Assembly (NCBI GenBank): GCA_963749515.1
Contig: CAVVMR010000001.1
Coordinates: 248,001 to 312,000, forward strand
From: Gaiellasilicea sp963749515
Lineage (GTDB): Bacteria; Actinomycetota; Thermoleophilia; Gaiellales; Gaiellaceae
Direction of reading: 5' to 3'
Length of the DNA: 64,000 bases
Numbering within the stretch: the first letter of the stretch is position 1; each line of letters opens with the position of its first letter. Below the pieces are notes generated by a model. It saw only the letters and a list, made by a program, of their open reading frames with translations, did not search any database and was not told where the DNA came from. The translations under genes and the position numbers were made by a program. Below, piece by piece: positions 46,597-55,886 of the stretch.

Positions 46597-47394
46597 ATGA
46601 ACTCGGCCTGGACACACTTCCTGCAGGACTCGGCGCCGTCTCAGCACGGCGCTCACGTTTATAGCGACGTGAGCGAGCTCGCCCAGTCGGTCGTTCCCTA
46701 CCTGGCGACGGGATTCGACCTCGGCGAGCCCGCAGTCGTGATCGTGACTTCCGACCATTGGAGCCGGTTCGCCGAGCGACTGGCCGTCACCGGCTGGGGT
46801 GAAGACGAGCTCGACGCAGAAGGGCTTCTCTGGCGCGTCGACGCCGATGAGACGTTGGCGGCGATCATGGTCGACGGTGCTCCCTCGTGGGAGAGGTTCG
46901 AGCACGTCGTAGGCGGGTTGCTGGATCGGGTCGAGGAGCGGCTGCCCGGCCGCCGGATCCGTGCGTTCGGGGAGATGGTGGACCTCCTCTGTCAACGGGG
47001 CGACTCACAGAGCGCCGCTGCACTCGAGGATCTCTGGAATCGGCTGACCGGTCAGCACAGCTTCTCTCTGCTCTGTGCCTACCGCCTCGACCTGTTCGAC
47101 CGGGCGACGCAGGCGTCTGTTCTGCCGGAGGTCTGTCGATCGCACTCGCACATCCACCCCGCAGAAGACCCCGCCAGGCTCCAGCGGGCGGTGGATTCGG
47201 CTCTGGACGAGGCGCTCGGCGCAGACGCCGGCAAGGTCTACGCGCTGACGTCGGACCCGCGACGAGAGCCGAAGGTCGTTCCTGCGGCGCAACTCGCCTT
47301 GATGTGGGTCAGCGCCGAGATGCCGGCACACGCCGAACGCATTCTCGCGTCAGCGCGCATGAACTACATGCGCGAGTCCGTCGGTCCTCGTTGA
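46597..47394 (+). CDS. MEDS-domain sensory protein
   Basis: A 265-residue protein matching the MEDS (DcmR-like sensory) domain: GAHVYSDVSELAQSVVPYLATGFDLGEPAVVIVT, here in short motifs HVYSD and DLGEPAV, then GRRIRAFGEMVDLL and LLCAYRLDLF with EVCRSHSHI. MEDS proteins act in signalling, usually beside kinases or regulators. The TGA overlaps the next start as TTGA. TACAGT is 10 nt upstream of the ATG. Confidence 0.8.
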   Translation: MNSAWTHFLQDSAPSQHGAHVYSDVSELAQSVVPYLATGFDLGEPAVVIVTSDHWSRFAERLAVTGWGEDELDAEGLLWRVDADETLAAIMVDGAPSWERFEHVVGGLLDRVEERLPGRRIRAFGEMVDLLCQRGDSQSAAALEDLWNRLTGQHSFSLLCAYRLDLFDRATQASVLPEVCRSHSHIHPAEDPARLQRAVDSALDEALGADAGKVYALTSDPRREPKVVPAAQLALMWVSAEMPAHAERILASARMNYMRESVGPR

Positions 47395-47681
47395 CTGTTC
47401 AAGAAGCGAACGAGGTCACAACCGCGACGTTGTTCGAGCGAATCGTGGCGGCGAGCGGGTTACTGCCTGCGGTTGCGCCGTTCACGATCAGACGCCTGCT
47501 CATCCGCGAGCTGATCCTGCCGCCCGAGAGCGTGACCGGTGAGCAGCTCGAGCGTGTCCTCCCGCGCCTCACAGAAGCTCTCGGCGTGTACTTCGACAGG
47601 GACGAGCACAGACGGGTGGCCGACGCTCTCCGGGCGCTGCTCGAGTCGGAGAACACGGCGAATGGCCCCGGGAGGAATTGA
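47391..47681 (+). CDS. Small protein (96 aa) coupled to the MEDS gene
   Basis: Starts at TTG 47391 inside the MEDS stop. The 96 residues are mostly helical (FTIRRLLIREL, QLERVLPRLTEAL, VADALRALLESE) and not recognised; they might be a signalling partner. The last six codons and stop lie antisense to the tRNA-Arg gene (47663-47734), an unusual overlap that may be tolerated because only the tail is involved. Confidence 0.55.
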   Translation: MTVQEANEVTTATLFERIVAASGLLPAVAPFTIRRLLIRELILPPESVTGEQLERVLPRLTEALGVYFDRDEHRRVADALRALLESENTANGPGRN

Positions 47682-47734
47682 ACCTCCGCGCGCAGGTTCG
47701 AAGCCTGCCGCTCTATCCACTGAGCTACGGGGCC
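47663..47734 (-). tRNA. tRNA-Arg (anticodon TCG)
   Basis: On the minus strand: acceptor GGCCCCG/CGGGGCC, anticodon loop CTTCGAA in stem GCAGG/CCTGC, T-loop TTCAATT, discriminator A. The 3' end overlaps the convergent 96-aa gene. Confidence 0.95.
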
Positions 47735-47793
47735 CGGTGACGCGTATCGCGGCCAGTATGCCCCACGGCTCGTAGCTATCCTGTGCACCGCGA

Positions 47794-47867
47794 GGTGGCG
47801 GTAGCTCAGTTGGTAGAGCCCCGGGTTGTGGTCCCGGTGGTCGCGGGTTCGAGTCCCGTTCGCCACC
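47794..47867 (+). tRNA. tRNA-His (anticodon GTG)
   Basis: Acceptor GTGGCGG pairs with TCGCCAC with the extra 5' G (47794) opposite C47867, the hallmark of tRNA-His. Anticodon loop TTGTGGT in stem CCGGG/CCCGG, T-loop TTCGAGT. TATCCT upstream is a likely -10 element. Confidence 0.95.
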
Positions 47868-47895
47868 CTCTCCCCACCGTCGTGCCGGCCGGTAC

Positions 47896-48495
47896 TCACC
47901 TTGCCGCAGCTCGTCGAGGCACGCGAAGACGGATCGCCGCTGCCGCGCGTCCGAGCCCTTCCTCGTCGAAGAGGTACGGAACGCAGTTCGCGATCTCGTG
48001 CACAGGGCGATCCAGCTCCTTCGAGCCCGCCGCTGCGTTGACGGCGTAGCGGACGGGGATCTCGTGGCAGACGACGAGGATCCGGCGCTCAGAGCGCGCG
48101 AGCAGGCGCTCGTAGGCGAGGGCGTACCGACGTGCTGCATCGTCGAGGCTCTCGCCGCCCGGGAATGCGTCGGCACGCGTGTGCGCCCGTTTCCACGCCC
48201 GGTAGTCGTCGATCGTCTTGCCCTCGAGCTCGCCGATGTAGATGTCGTCCAGGAGCGGCTCCACCTCGATCGGCACACTCCGGCCCGCCAGTGCGATCTC
48301 GGCCGTCTGCCGCGTTCGGCCGAAGCGGGTGTGGAGGCAGAGATCGAGCGCAACCCCGGCGAGCTCCGCGCCAAGGCGAACTGCCTCCGCCTCGCCCTGC
48401 TCCGTCAGCGTCACCGGCACGGCTGGGTCGCCGTTCACGTGGTGAGTGACGTTCAGCTCCGACTGGCCGTGACGGGTGAGGACGAACAGCTGCAC
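47896..48495 (-). CDS. Histidine phosphatase family protein
   Basis: A 199-residue phosphoglycerate-mutase-like phosphatase. The RHG motif is in TRHGQSE, Glu in DIYIGELEGK, and the second catalytic His in VVCHEIPVRY. Substrate is not determined by sequence. Start GTG 48495, with TAGGCT (48507-48502) 6 nt upstream, overlapping the TAGCCT of the divergent arsC-like gene. Confidence 0.87.
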   Translation of the reverse strand: MQLFVLTRHGQSELNVTHHVNGDPAVPVTLTEQGEAEAVRLGAELAGVALDLCLHTRFGRTRQTAEIALAGRSVPIEVEPLLDDIYIGELEGKTIDDYRAWKRAHTRADAFPGGESLDDAARRYALAYERLLARSERRILVVCHEIPVRYAVNAAAGSKELDRPVHEIANCVPYLFDEEGLGRAAAAIRLRVPRRAAAR

Positions 48496-48515
48496 GCGGC
48501 TAGCCTACGTCTGCT

Positions 48516-48920
48516 TTGAACGTTCTCTTTCTTTGCATCGGCAATGCCGGCCGCTCGCAGATGGCGCATGCGTTCCTGGAGCGGCTGGGCGGCCACGACG
48601 TGCGCTCGGCAGGCAGTCGAGCCGAGGAGCGCCTCCATCCCTTGGTCGTCGAGGCGATGCTCGAGCGCGGCTACGACCTTTCCGACCGTGTGCCGCGGCA
48701 ACTCGAGCCTGAGGCCGACGCGGCCTGGGCGGACGTCGTCGTGACGATGGGCTGCGGCGACGTCTGCCCTGTCCTTCCAGGCAAGACCTACACCGACTGG
48801 AACCTCGAGGATCCGGCCGGGAAGTCGATCGAGCGGGTGCGCGAGCTGCGCGACGACATCGAGCGCCGGGTCGCCGAGCTGGCCCGAGAGCTCGACTCGA
48901 CTCGCACTACCTCTGCTTGA
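48516..48920 (+). CDS. Low-molecular-weight protein phosphatase / arsenate reductase (ArsC type)
   Basis: A 134-residue LMW-PTP fold with P-loop Cys7 (CIGNAGRSQ). The pair Cys80 and Cys84 (MGCGDVC) matches the resolving cysteines of thioredoxin-coupled arsenate reductases, so arsenate reduction is likely; protein-tyrosine phosphatase is an alternative. No arsR or arsB is nearby. TTG start at 48516. Its TGA overlaps the TTG start of tig. Confidence 0.8.
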   Translation: MNVLFLCIGNAGRSQMAHAFLERLGGHDVRSAGSRAEERLHPLVVEAMLERGYDLSDRVPRQLEPEADAAWADVVVTMGCGDVCPVLPGKTYTDWNLEDPAGKSIERVRELRDDIERRVAELARELDSTRTTSA

Positions 48921-50277
48921 ATGGCCTGATGGAGGCGCAGCTCGAGGAGCTCGGCAGCGACACCGTCCGTCTGACGGTGGACGTGCCGGCGCACGACGTC
49001 CACCACGCGATCGAGCACGCCACCTCCGACCTTGCCTCGTCGGTGAAGATCCCCGGCTTCCGTCCCGGCAAGGTGCCGAGGCCGGTGCTCCTGCAGCGGC
49101 TCGGCAAGGAGCGGATCTACGCGGAGGCCGTCGACAGCCACATCTCCGGCTGGTTCTGGAACGCGGCCGCGCAGGCCCGCATCCGGCCGGTGGCGCAGCC
49201 GGAGTTCGAGTACGAGCTGCCGACCGAAGACGACGCCGCCTGGCAGTTCAAGGCGACGGTGCCTGTCCAGCCCAAGGTCGAAGTCGTGGACTGGACCGGT
49301 CTCGAGGTCGGTCGGCCGGACGCCGAGGTTCCGGAGGAGCTCGTCGCGCAGGAGCTCGAAGCACTGCGGGAGTCGGTAGCCGAGCTCGTCCCGGCCGAGG
49401 GCCGGCCCGCCCAGGACGGCGACACGCTCGTGGTCGACATCGTTTCGCCCGCCGGCGAGGCCCAGCGCGACACGGTCGTCGAGCTCGGCGCCGGCCGGCT
49501 CGTCGAGGAGGTCGAGACCGCGCTCGTCGGCGCCTCGGCGGGGGAGACGAAGACCGTCCCCTACGAGCTGGCGGACGACTCGACCGCGTCGGTTGAGATC
49601 ACGGTGAAGGAGATCAAGGGGAAGGTGCTGCCGGAGCTCGACGACGAGCTCGCCCGCTCCGCCAGTGAGTTCGACACGATCGGTGAGCTACGCGCGGACA
49701 TCGAGCAGCGGCTGCGCCAGCACCTCGAGGCCGAGATCGAGGACGCGTTTCGCGCGAACGCGGTCGACGCGCTCGTCACGGCATCGAAGGTCTCGCCTGC
49801 AGGCCCACTCGTCGAGTCGCGCACCCGCGAGCTCCTGACGGGATTCATCCGCTCGCTCGAGCGGCGGGGGATCGCGCCCGAGACCTATCTGCAGCTCACG
49901 GGCCGCACCGCCGAGGAGCTGACATCGTCGATGCAGCTCGAGGCCGCGCTCTCGGTGGCACGCGAGCTGGCGCTCGAGGCCGTTGCCGACAAGCTCGGGC
50001 TGGAGGTCTCCGACGACGAGGTGAAAGCACTCGTGCGCGAGCAGGCTGAAGCAGCGGGCGAAGATGCCGACAACGTGATCGAGGATCTGTGGACACACGG
50101 CCGACACGAGGATCTACGCGAGGACCTGAGACTCCGCGCAGCGCTCGACCGGGTGGCCGCCGAGGTGAAGCCGATCCCGATCGAGCAGGCGCAGGCGCGC
50201 GACGCGATCTGGACGCCCGACAAGGAAAAGCCCGAGACCGAGACGAAGTTGTGGACCCCCGTTAGCAAGGAGACTGC

Positions 50278-50281
<4 letters not shown>
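48917..50281 (+). CDS. tig: Trigger factor
   Basis: A 454-residue ribosome-associated chaperone and prolyl isomerase. The ribosome-binding motif is IPGFRPGKVP in the N-domain, the FKBP-like PPIase domain lies around 150-245 and the helical C-domain follows. Two starts are possible: TTG 48917 (TTGA overlap with the previous gene) or ATG 48929. Stop overlaps clpP as ATGA, giving the usual tig-clpP-clpX order. Confidence 0.95.
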
Positions 50282-50862
<581 letters not shown>

Positions 50863-50918
50863 AAGTCACTACCTAACCTGACCTAGCCGTTTCGACCAAT
50901 CCGAGGTACAAGAAGACA

Positions 50919-52193
50919 ATGGCCCGCGCATCCGAAGGCAATGAGCAGCTCCTCTGCAGCTTCTGCGGCAAGAGCCAGCGACAGGTCAAGAAGCTGATTG
51001 CGGGCCCCGGGGTCTACATCTGCGACGAGTGCATCGATCTCTGCAACGAGATCATCGACGAGGAGCTGACGACCCCGACGCAGCTCGACCTCGACAACCT
51101 GCCGCGCCCGCTCGACATCTACTCCGTGCTGAACGATTACGTCGTCTCGCAGGAGGAAGCGAAGCGGACGCTCGCCGTCGCGGTCTACAACCATTACAAG
51201 CGCGTCCGCATGGGCCAGGAGGAAGGCGACGTCGAGCTGCAGAAGTCGAACATCCTCCTGCTCGGCCCGACCGGGTGCGGGAAGACGCTGCTGGCCCAGA
51301 CGCTGGCGCGAATCCTGAACGTCCCGTTCGCAATCGCCGATGCAACGGCCCTCACCGAGGCCGGTTACGTCGGCGAGGACGTCGAGAACATCCTGCTGAA
51401 GCTGATTCAGGCGGCGGACTTCGACATCAAGAAGGCCGAGACCGGGATCATCTACATCGACGAGGTCGACAAGATCGCCCGCAAGGCCGACAACCCGTCG
51501 ATCACGCGCGATGTGTCCGGGGAAGGCGTGCAGCAGGCGCTCCTGAAGATCCTCGAGGGGACGGTGGCCTCCGTGCCTCCGCAGGGCGGGCGCAAGCATC
51601 CGCACCAGGAGTTCCTCTCGATCGACACGACCAACATCCTCTTCATCTGCGGCGGCGCCTTCGCCGGCCTGGACAAGATCATCGGCCGCCGGATCGGCAA
51701 GAACTCCGTCGGCTTCGGCGCCGACGTGCGCTCCAAGAACTCCGAGGAGAGCGCCGAGCTGCTCTCCGACGTGATGCCCGAGGATCTGCTCAGCTTCGGT
51801 CTGATCCCGGAGTTCATCGGTCGCCTGCCCGTGATCTCCGCCGTGCACCAGCTGCGCCGCGACGACCTCGTGCAGATCCTGACCGAGCCCAAGAACGCGC
51901 TCACGCGTCAGTACCAGCGCTTCTTCGGCTACGACTCGATCGAGCTCGAGTTCCGTGACGACGCACTCTGGGAGATCGCCGACAAGGCGCTCCTGCGCGA
52001 GACCGGCGCCCGCGGACTCCGTTCGATCATCGAGAACGCACTGCTCGACGTGATGTTCGAGCTGCCGAGCCGCAAGGACGTCAGCAAGTGCGTGATCACG
52101 AAGGAGACGATCTCCAAGGGCCTGAAGCCCACGCTCGTCACGAGCGCCGACGGCATCGACGACGCGCCTGCGCTCGCCGAAGAGTCCGCCTAG
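50919..52193 (+). CDS. clpX: ATP-dependent Clp protease ATP-binding subunit
   Basis: A 424-residue AAA+ unfoldase. The N-terminal zinc domain uses Cys13, Cys16, Cys35 and Cys38; Walker A GPTGCGKT, Walker B in IIYIDEVDKI and sensor motifs are intact. It feeds substrates to ClpP. The TAG stop overlaps the convergent RHH gene within CTAG. Confidence 0.97.
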   Translation: MARASEGNEQLLCSFCGKSQRQVKKLIAGPGVYICDECIDLCNEIIDEELTTPTQLDLDNLPRPLDIYSVLNDYVVSQEEAKRTLAVAVYNHYKRVRMGQEEGDVELQKSNILLLGPTGCGKTLLAQTLARILNVPFAIADATALTEAGYVGEDVENILLKLIQAADFDIKKAETGIIYIDEVDKIARKADNPSITRDVSGEGVQQALLKILEGTVASVPPQGGRKHPHQEFLSIDTTNILFICGGAFAGLDKIIGRRIGKNSVGFGADVRSKNSEESAELLSDVMPEDLLSFGLIPEFIGRLPVISAVHQLRRDDLVQILTEPKNALTRQYQRFFGYDSIELEFRDDALWEIADKALLRETGARGLRSIIENALLDVMFELPSRKDVSKCVITKETISKGLKPTLVTSADGIDDAPALAEESA

Positions 52194-52423
52194 CCCCGCT
52201 CGTCGAGCGATCTCGGCCGTCTGCCCGCGACAGCGGCGTCTGGTCTGCGCCAGAAACCGACGCTGACCTCGACGCCACGAACCCTGGGCCGTACGTGTGG
52301 CCGATAGGTCTTGTCGACCGCTCGCCGAATCAGCTCCGCCACCGGGAGCCCCGTGCGGCTCGCCTCGTCGTGGAGGGCTCTGTGCTGTCGCGTCGTCAGC
52401 AGGACATGGAATCGTTGACTCAT
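52190..52423 (-). CDS. Ribbon-helix-helix (CopG/Arc-like) protein
   Basis: A 77-residue protein with a ribbon-helix-helix at its N-terminus (RFHVLLTTRQHRALHDEA, then TGLPVAELIRRAVDK) and a basic, unstructured tail. It resembles antitoxins of toxin-antitoxin systems, but no toxin gene adjoins it on either side. ATG 52423 is taken as the start; ATG 52447 is an alternative. A palindrome lies immediately upstream. Confidence 0.7.
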   Translation of the reverse strand: MSQRFHVLLTTRQHRALHDEASRTGLPVAELIRRAVDKTYRPHVRPRVRGVEVSVGFWRRPDAAVAGRRPRSLDERG

Positions 52424-52428
52424 CGTGG

Positions 52429-52446
52429 TGCATGTGTACCCATGCA
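52429..52446. promoter_or_regulatory. Palindromic site TGCATG-N6-CATGCA
   Basis: A perfect 6+6 inverted repeat 5 nt upstream of the RHH protein's ATG. RHH repressors commonly bind their own promoters at such sites, so it is a candidate autoregulatory operator. Confidence 0.4.
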
Positions 52447-52509
52447 TCACCTGGCCGTTGGTCACGAATGAGTGCCTGTTCTGCAACAGCTTCCCGGTAG
52501 GGTCAGCGC

Positions 52510-52983
52510 ATGGCCGACGTTGATGCCGCGGATCCACGCGAGGTCGCCGAGCGAGGGCTCAAGCTCTCAGGGATGGAGTACATCCAGGCGATCTTCGCGG
52601 GCGAGCTGCCGCCGCCGCCGATCGCCGAGCTGATGGGCTTCCACGGAGTCCTGGCCGAGCCGGGCCGGGCAATCTTCGAGATGGAGCCGGGCCCGCAGCA
52701 CTACAACCCGATCGGCTCGGTGCACGGAGGCGTGGCGCTGACCCTCCTCGACTCGGCAATGGGATGCGCGGTGCACACCTTGCTCGAGCCCGGGGTCGGC
52801 TACACGACGCTCGAGGTGAAGACGAACTTCGTTCGTCCGATCAAGGCGGACACGGGCGTGATCCGCTGCGAAGGGATCGTGATCCACAACGGCTCGCGTG
52901 TCGTGACGGCCGAGGGAAAGGTCACGGATGCGGGCGGGAAGCTTCTCGCGCACGGCACGACGACCTGCCTGATCTTCCGGTGA
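52510..52983 (+). CDS. PaaI-family hotdog thioesterase
   Basis: A 157-residue hotdog protein. IGSVHGGVALTLLDSAMGCAV is represented by the family core HGG followed by TLLDSAMG. It probably hydrolyses aryl- or acyl-CoA thioesters. TAGGGT (52498-52503) 6 nt before the ATG indicates a leaderless message. A second, related thioesterase is at 55887. Confidence 0.88.
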   Translation: MADVDAADPREVAERGLKLSGMEYIQAIFAGELPPPPIAELMGFHGVLAEPGRAIFEMEPGPQHYNPIGSVHGGVALTLLDSAMGCAVHTLLEPGVGYTTLEVKTNFVRPIKADTGVIRCEGIVIHNGSRVVTAEGKVTDAGGKLLAHGTTTCLIFR

Positions 52984-52987
52984 GGCC

Positions 52988-54661
52988 ATGACCTTCACGA
53001 CGCGCCCGGAGTTGCGCGGTACCTTCGGGATGGTCGCCTCGACGCACTGGCTCGCCTCCGCAGCGGGGATGTCCGTCCTGGAGCGCGGCGGCAACGCGTT
53101 CGATGCGGCGGTCGCGACGGGTTTCACACTGCAGGTGGTCGAGCCGCACCTGAACGGCCCCGGTGGTGAGGTGCCGGCGATCATGTGGCCGGTCGCGAAG
53201 GGCGAGCCGATCGCGCTCTGCGGCCAGGGCGTCGCACCCGCAGCGGCGACGATCGAGCGCTACCGCGAGCTCGGGCACGAGCTCGTGCCGGGAACGGGTG
53301 TCCTCGCGGCGTGCGTGCCGGGCGCGTTCGGTGGCTGGCTCCTGATGCTCGAGCAGTTCGGGACGTGGCGGCTCGAAGACGTGCTCTCGTTCGCGATCGG
53401 CTACGCGGAGGACGGGTTCCCGTTCGTGGCCGGGATCCGCGCGACGATCGAGCGCACCGAGGAGCTCTTGCGGGAGTGGCCCGGCTCGAGCGAGCTGTAC
53501 CTCCCACCGCCCGAGGTCGGGACGCTCTTCCGGAACCCCACGCTCGCGGCGACCTACCGCCGGATCCTCGACGAGGCCCGCGGCGGCTCGCGCGAGGAAG
53601 AGATCGAGAAAGCCAGGCGCGCGTACTACGAGGGGTTCGTCGCCGAGGAGATCGATCGCTTCGTCGCGACCGAGGGCGGCCTCCTAGTCGCCGACGACAT
53701 GGCGCGGTGGCGCGCGTCGCTCGAGCCGGTCGCGTCGCTCGAGTACGGCGGCCTGACGGTCTGCAAGACGCTGCCGTGGGCCGCAGGGCCGGTGGGCCTG
53801 CAGCAGCTCGCGCTGCTCGACGGCTTCGACCTGTCCGAGCTCTCCCCGGCGGAGTTCGTCCACGTCGTCACGGAGTGCGCGAAACTCGCCTTCGCCGACC
53901 GCGACGCGCTCTACGGAGACGCAGAGGTGCCGCTCGAGACCTTGCTCTCGCCCGAGTACAACGCCGAACGCCGTGCGCTGATCGGCGAGGACGCTTCGTC
54001 GGACTACACTCCTGGGTTGGGGAGGCTGCCGACTGTCGTCGGCGCCGCGGTCACACCGGGCGCGGGCGAGCCGACGCGCGGCGACACCGTGCATCTCGAC
54101 GTTGTTGACAAGTGGGGCAACATGGTCTCGTCGACGCCGAGCGGAGGCTGGCTGCACAGCTCGCCGGTGATCCCGTCGCTCGGATGGCCGCTCGGAACGC
54201 GCGCGCAGATGTTCTGGCTCGAGGAAGGGCTGCCGTCGTCGCTGCGGCCGGGTGCGCGGCCGCGGACGACGCTCTGTCCCGGCCTCGCGCTGCGCGACGG
54301 GAAGCCGTACCTCGCGTGGGGCACCCCCGGCGGCGACCAGCAGGAGCAATGGGCGCTGCACGTCTTCCTCCGTCACGTCGACCTCGCTCAGAACCTGCAG
54401 GAGGCGATCGACGCGCCGGAGTTCCATACCGACCACCTGATCTCGTCCTTCTATCCCCGCGGCTTCGCCCGTCGCTCGGTGACCGTCGAGTCCCGCTTCG
54501 GCGACGAGGTCGTCGAGGATCTCCGTCGCCGCGGGCATGACGTCGAAGTGTCCGGCGCCTGGACGCTCGGGCGCGTCACGGCGGTGGCGCGTGAGGAGGA
54601 CGGCCTGCTGAGAGCCGGCGCGAACGCACGCGGAATGCAGGGCTACGCGGTCGGCCGCTAG
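52988..54661 (+). CDS. Gamma-glutamyltransferase-family protein (Ntn hydrolase)
   Basis: A 557-residue protein. GGNAFDAAVATGF and NGPGGE are early motifs; the autoprocessing nucleophile is the Thr in GDTVHLDVVD, followed by SSTPSGGW. Ggt enzymes cleave gamma-glutamyl bonds. No signal peptide is visible, so it may act in the cytosol, and acylase or cephalosporin-acylase-like activity is possible. Starts 4 nt after the thioesterase gene. Confidence 0.88.
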   Translation: MTFTTRPELRGTFGMVASTHWLASAAGMSVLERGGNAFDAAVATGFTLQVVEPHLNGPGGEVPAIMWPVAKGEPIALCGQGVAPAAATIERYRELGHELVPGTGVLAACVPGAFGGWLLMLEQFGTWRLEDVLSFAIGYAEDGFPFVAGIRATIERTEELLREWPGSSELYLPPPEVGTLFRNPTLAATYRRILDEARGGSREEEIEKARRAYYEGFVAEEIDRFVATEGGLLVADDMARWRASLEPVASLEYGGLTVCKTLPWAAGPVGLQQLALLDGFDLSELSPAEFVHVVTECAKLAFADRDALYGDAEVPLETLLSPEYNAERRALIGEDASSDYTPGLGRLPTVVGAAVTPGAGEPTRGDTVHLDVVDKWGNMVSSTPSGGWLHSSPVIPSLGWPLGTRAQMFWLEEGLPSSLRPGARPRTTLCPGLALRDGKPYLAWGTPGGDQQEQWALHVFLRHVDLAQNLQEAIDAPEFHTDHLISSFYPRGFARRSVTVESRFGDEVVEDLRRRGHDVEVSGAWTLGRVTAVAREEDGLLRAGANARGMQGYAVGR

Positions 54662-54664
54662 CCT
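54659..54664 (+). promoter_or_regulatory. -10 element (TAGCCT) overlapping the Ggt stop codon
   Basis: TAGCCT includes the TAG stop of the preceding gene and lies 6 nt before ATG 54671, giving the next gene its own leaderless promoter. Confidence 0.45.
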
Positions 54665-54670
54665 GTCCGA

Positions 54671-54952
54671 ATGGCCGACCGAGTCTGTCCTGTCGACTCC
54701 ACCGAGTTGCGTCGTCTCGACCGCAGCGGTGTGCAGGTCGACGCTTGCCCGACCTGTCGCGGTATCTGGCTCGACCGTGGCGAGCTGGACAAGATCCTGC
54801 AGCAGGAGAGTGCAGGGATGGAGGACTTCGAGCGCGAGATCCGCGGCTCGAGCCGGGACGACCGGGACCGGGAGTCGAGCGGCCATGGTGGCGGCCACGG
54901 CAAGAAGAAGAAGCGCAGCAGCATTCTCGGCGAGTTCCTCGACTTCGGCTAG
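54671..54952 (+). CDS. Zinc-ribbon (zf-TFIIB-type) protein
   Basis: A 93-residue protein: CPVDS and CPTCRGIWLDRGELDKI are the zf-TFIIB signature with four zinc cysteines, then an acidic/basic tail with HGGGHGKKKK. Function unknown; members are widespread small nucleic-acid- or protein-binding proteins. Confidence 0.78.
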   Translation: MADRVCPVDSTELRRLDRSGVQVDACPTCRGIWLDRGELDKILQQESAGMEDFEREIRGSSRDDRDRESSGHGGGHGKKKKRSSILGEFLDFG

Positions 54953-54997
54953 ACCCTCAGACGCGAATCCGTCCGGCCGGATCGCCATCCTCGGCGC

Positions 54998-55363
54998 GTG
55001 GAGTCACCGCGCCACCTGAGGCTGCTGCTCCGCCGGGAGCCACCGCACCCGCACAACGTGCTACGCCGCCGCCTGCTGGAGGCGCTCGTCCTCGTCGGCG
55101 TCGTCGACGTGGTCGGAACGCTGCTGATGTGGCTCTTCGAGGACGACGTGAGCCGGAGCGCGATCCACAACCTCTGGGACGCGTTCTTCTTCTCGACCGT
55201 CCAGCTGCTGACGGTCTCGTCCCAGATGCCGAACCCGGTGACAACGGGCGGGCGGATCGTCGACATCGTTCTCGAGCTGACCGCCCTCGTGCTCGTGTCG
55301 GGCATCGCCGGCGTCTTCGCGTCGTTCTTCCTGAATCTCGGCGCCGAGCGCCAGACGAGCTAG
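54998..55363 (+). CDS. Two-TM potassium-channel-like protein with degenerate filter
   Basis: A 121-residue protein with two membrane helices (EALVLVGVVDVVGTLLMWLF and VLELTALVLVSGIAGVFAS) flanking a pore-helix-like segment, LWDAFFFSTVQLLTVSSQ, then PVTTGGRIVDI. The layout matches the pore of 2-TM ion channels, but the TVGYG filter is replaced by TVSSQ, so K+ selectivity is not expected. GTG start at 54998. The stop overlaps the convergent HxlR gene at CTAG. Confidence 0.6.
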   Translation: MESPRHLRLLLRREPPHPHNVLRRRLLEALVLVGVVDVVGTLLMWLFEDDVSRSAIHNLWDAFFFSTVQLLTVSSQMPNPVTTGGRIVDIVLELTALVLVSGIAGVFASFFLNLGAERQTS

Positions 55364-55812
55364 GCGCTCTTCGCGATCGCCTCGTCGCGGACGGCGCGCA
55401 TGTCCCGCGCGGCGACACGCTCACCGCACTCCGGGCACGCGAGATGCGGCATGACGACCGCGCCGCAATGCTTGTGCTGCAGGGTCATCGCCTCGCCGCC
55501 GCCGTGCTTCGAGCCCCAGTCCATGATCGTCAGCAGCACGGGGTAGAGGTCGAGTCCCTTGTCGGTGAGCCGGTACTCATAGCGCTGCGGCCGCTCCTGG
55601 TAGAGCTGGCGCTCCAGGACCTCGTGGGCGACGAGCGTGTTCAGGCGGTCGCTGAGGATGTTCCGCGCCATGCCGGTGTGCCGCTGCAGTTGCTCGAAGC
55701 GGCGGACTCCGAGGAACGCCTCGCGGAGGACGAGGAGCGTCCAGCGCTCGCCGATCACGGCGAGCGTGTTTCCCACCGCACAGTTGTCCCGTGTCCAGTC
55801 GCTGCTCAGCAT
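55360..55812 (-). CDS. HxlR-family transcriptional regulator with C-terminal zinc ribbon
   Basis: A 150-residue winged-helix regulator: CAVGNTLAVIGERWTLLVLR and RFEQLQRHTGMARNILSDRL are HxlR signatures. C-terminal CPEC and upstream HKHC may bind zinc. It is divergent from a PaaI thioesterase with a palindrome between them, so it probably controls that gene and itself. TATGAT lies 6 nt before its ATG. Confidence 0.87.
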   Translation of the reverse strand: MLSSDWTRDNCAVGNTLAVIGERWTLLVLREAFLGVRRFEQLQRHTGMARNILSDRLNTLVAHEVLERQLYQERPQRYEYRLTDKGLDLYPVLLTIMDWGSKHGGGEAMTLQHKHCGAVVMPHLACPECGERVAARDMRAVRDEAIAKSA

Positions 55813-55824
55813 GTGTGCATCATA

Positions 55825-55839
55825 GTTGCATTTTGCAAC
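55825..55839. promoter_or_regulatory. Operator-like palindrome GTTGCA-TTT-TGCAAC
   Basis: A perfect 6+6 inverted repeat abutting the HxlR gene's -10 element (55824-55819) and upstream of the thioesterase promoter (TAGAGT 55849-55854). It is the best candidate site for HxlR binding. Confidence 0.5.
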
Positions 55840-55886
55840 CCACTCGTCTAGAGTAAGTAGTGAAAAGCAACGGACAGGAGAGGGCG

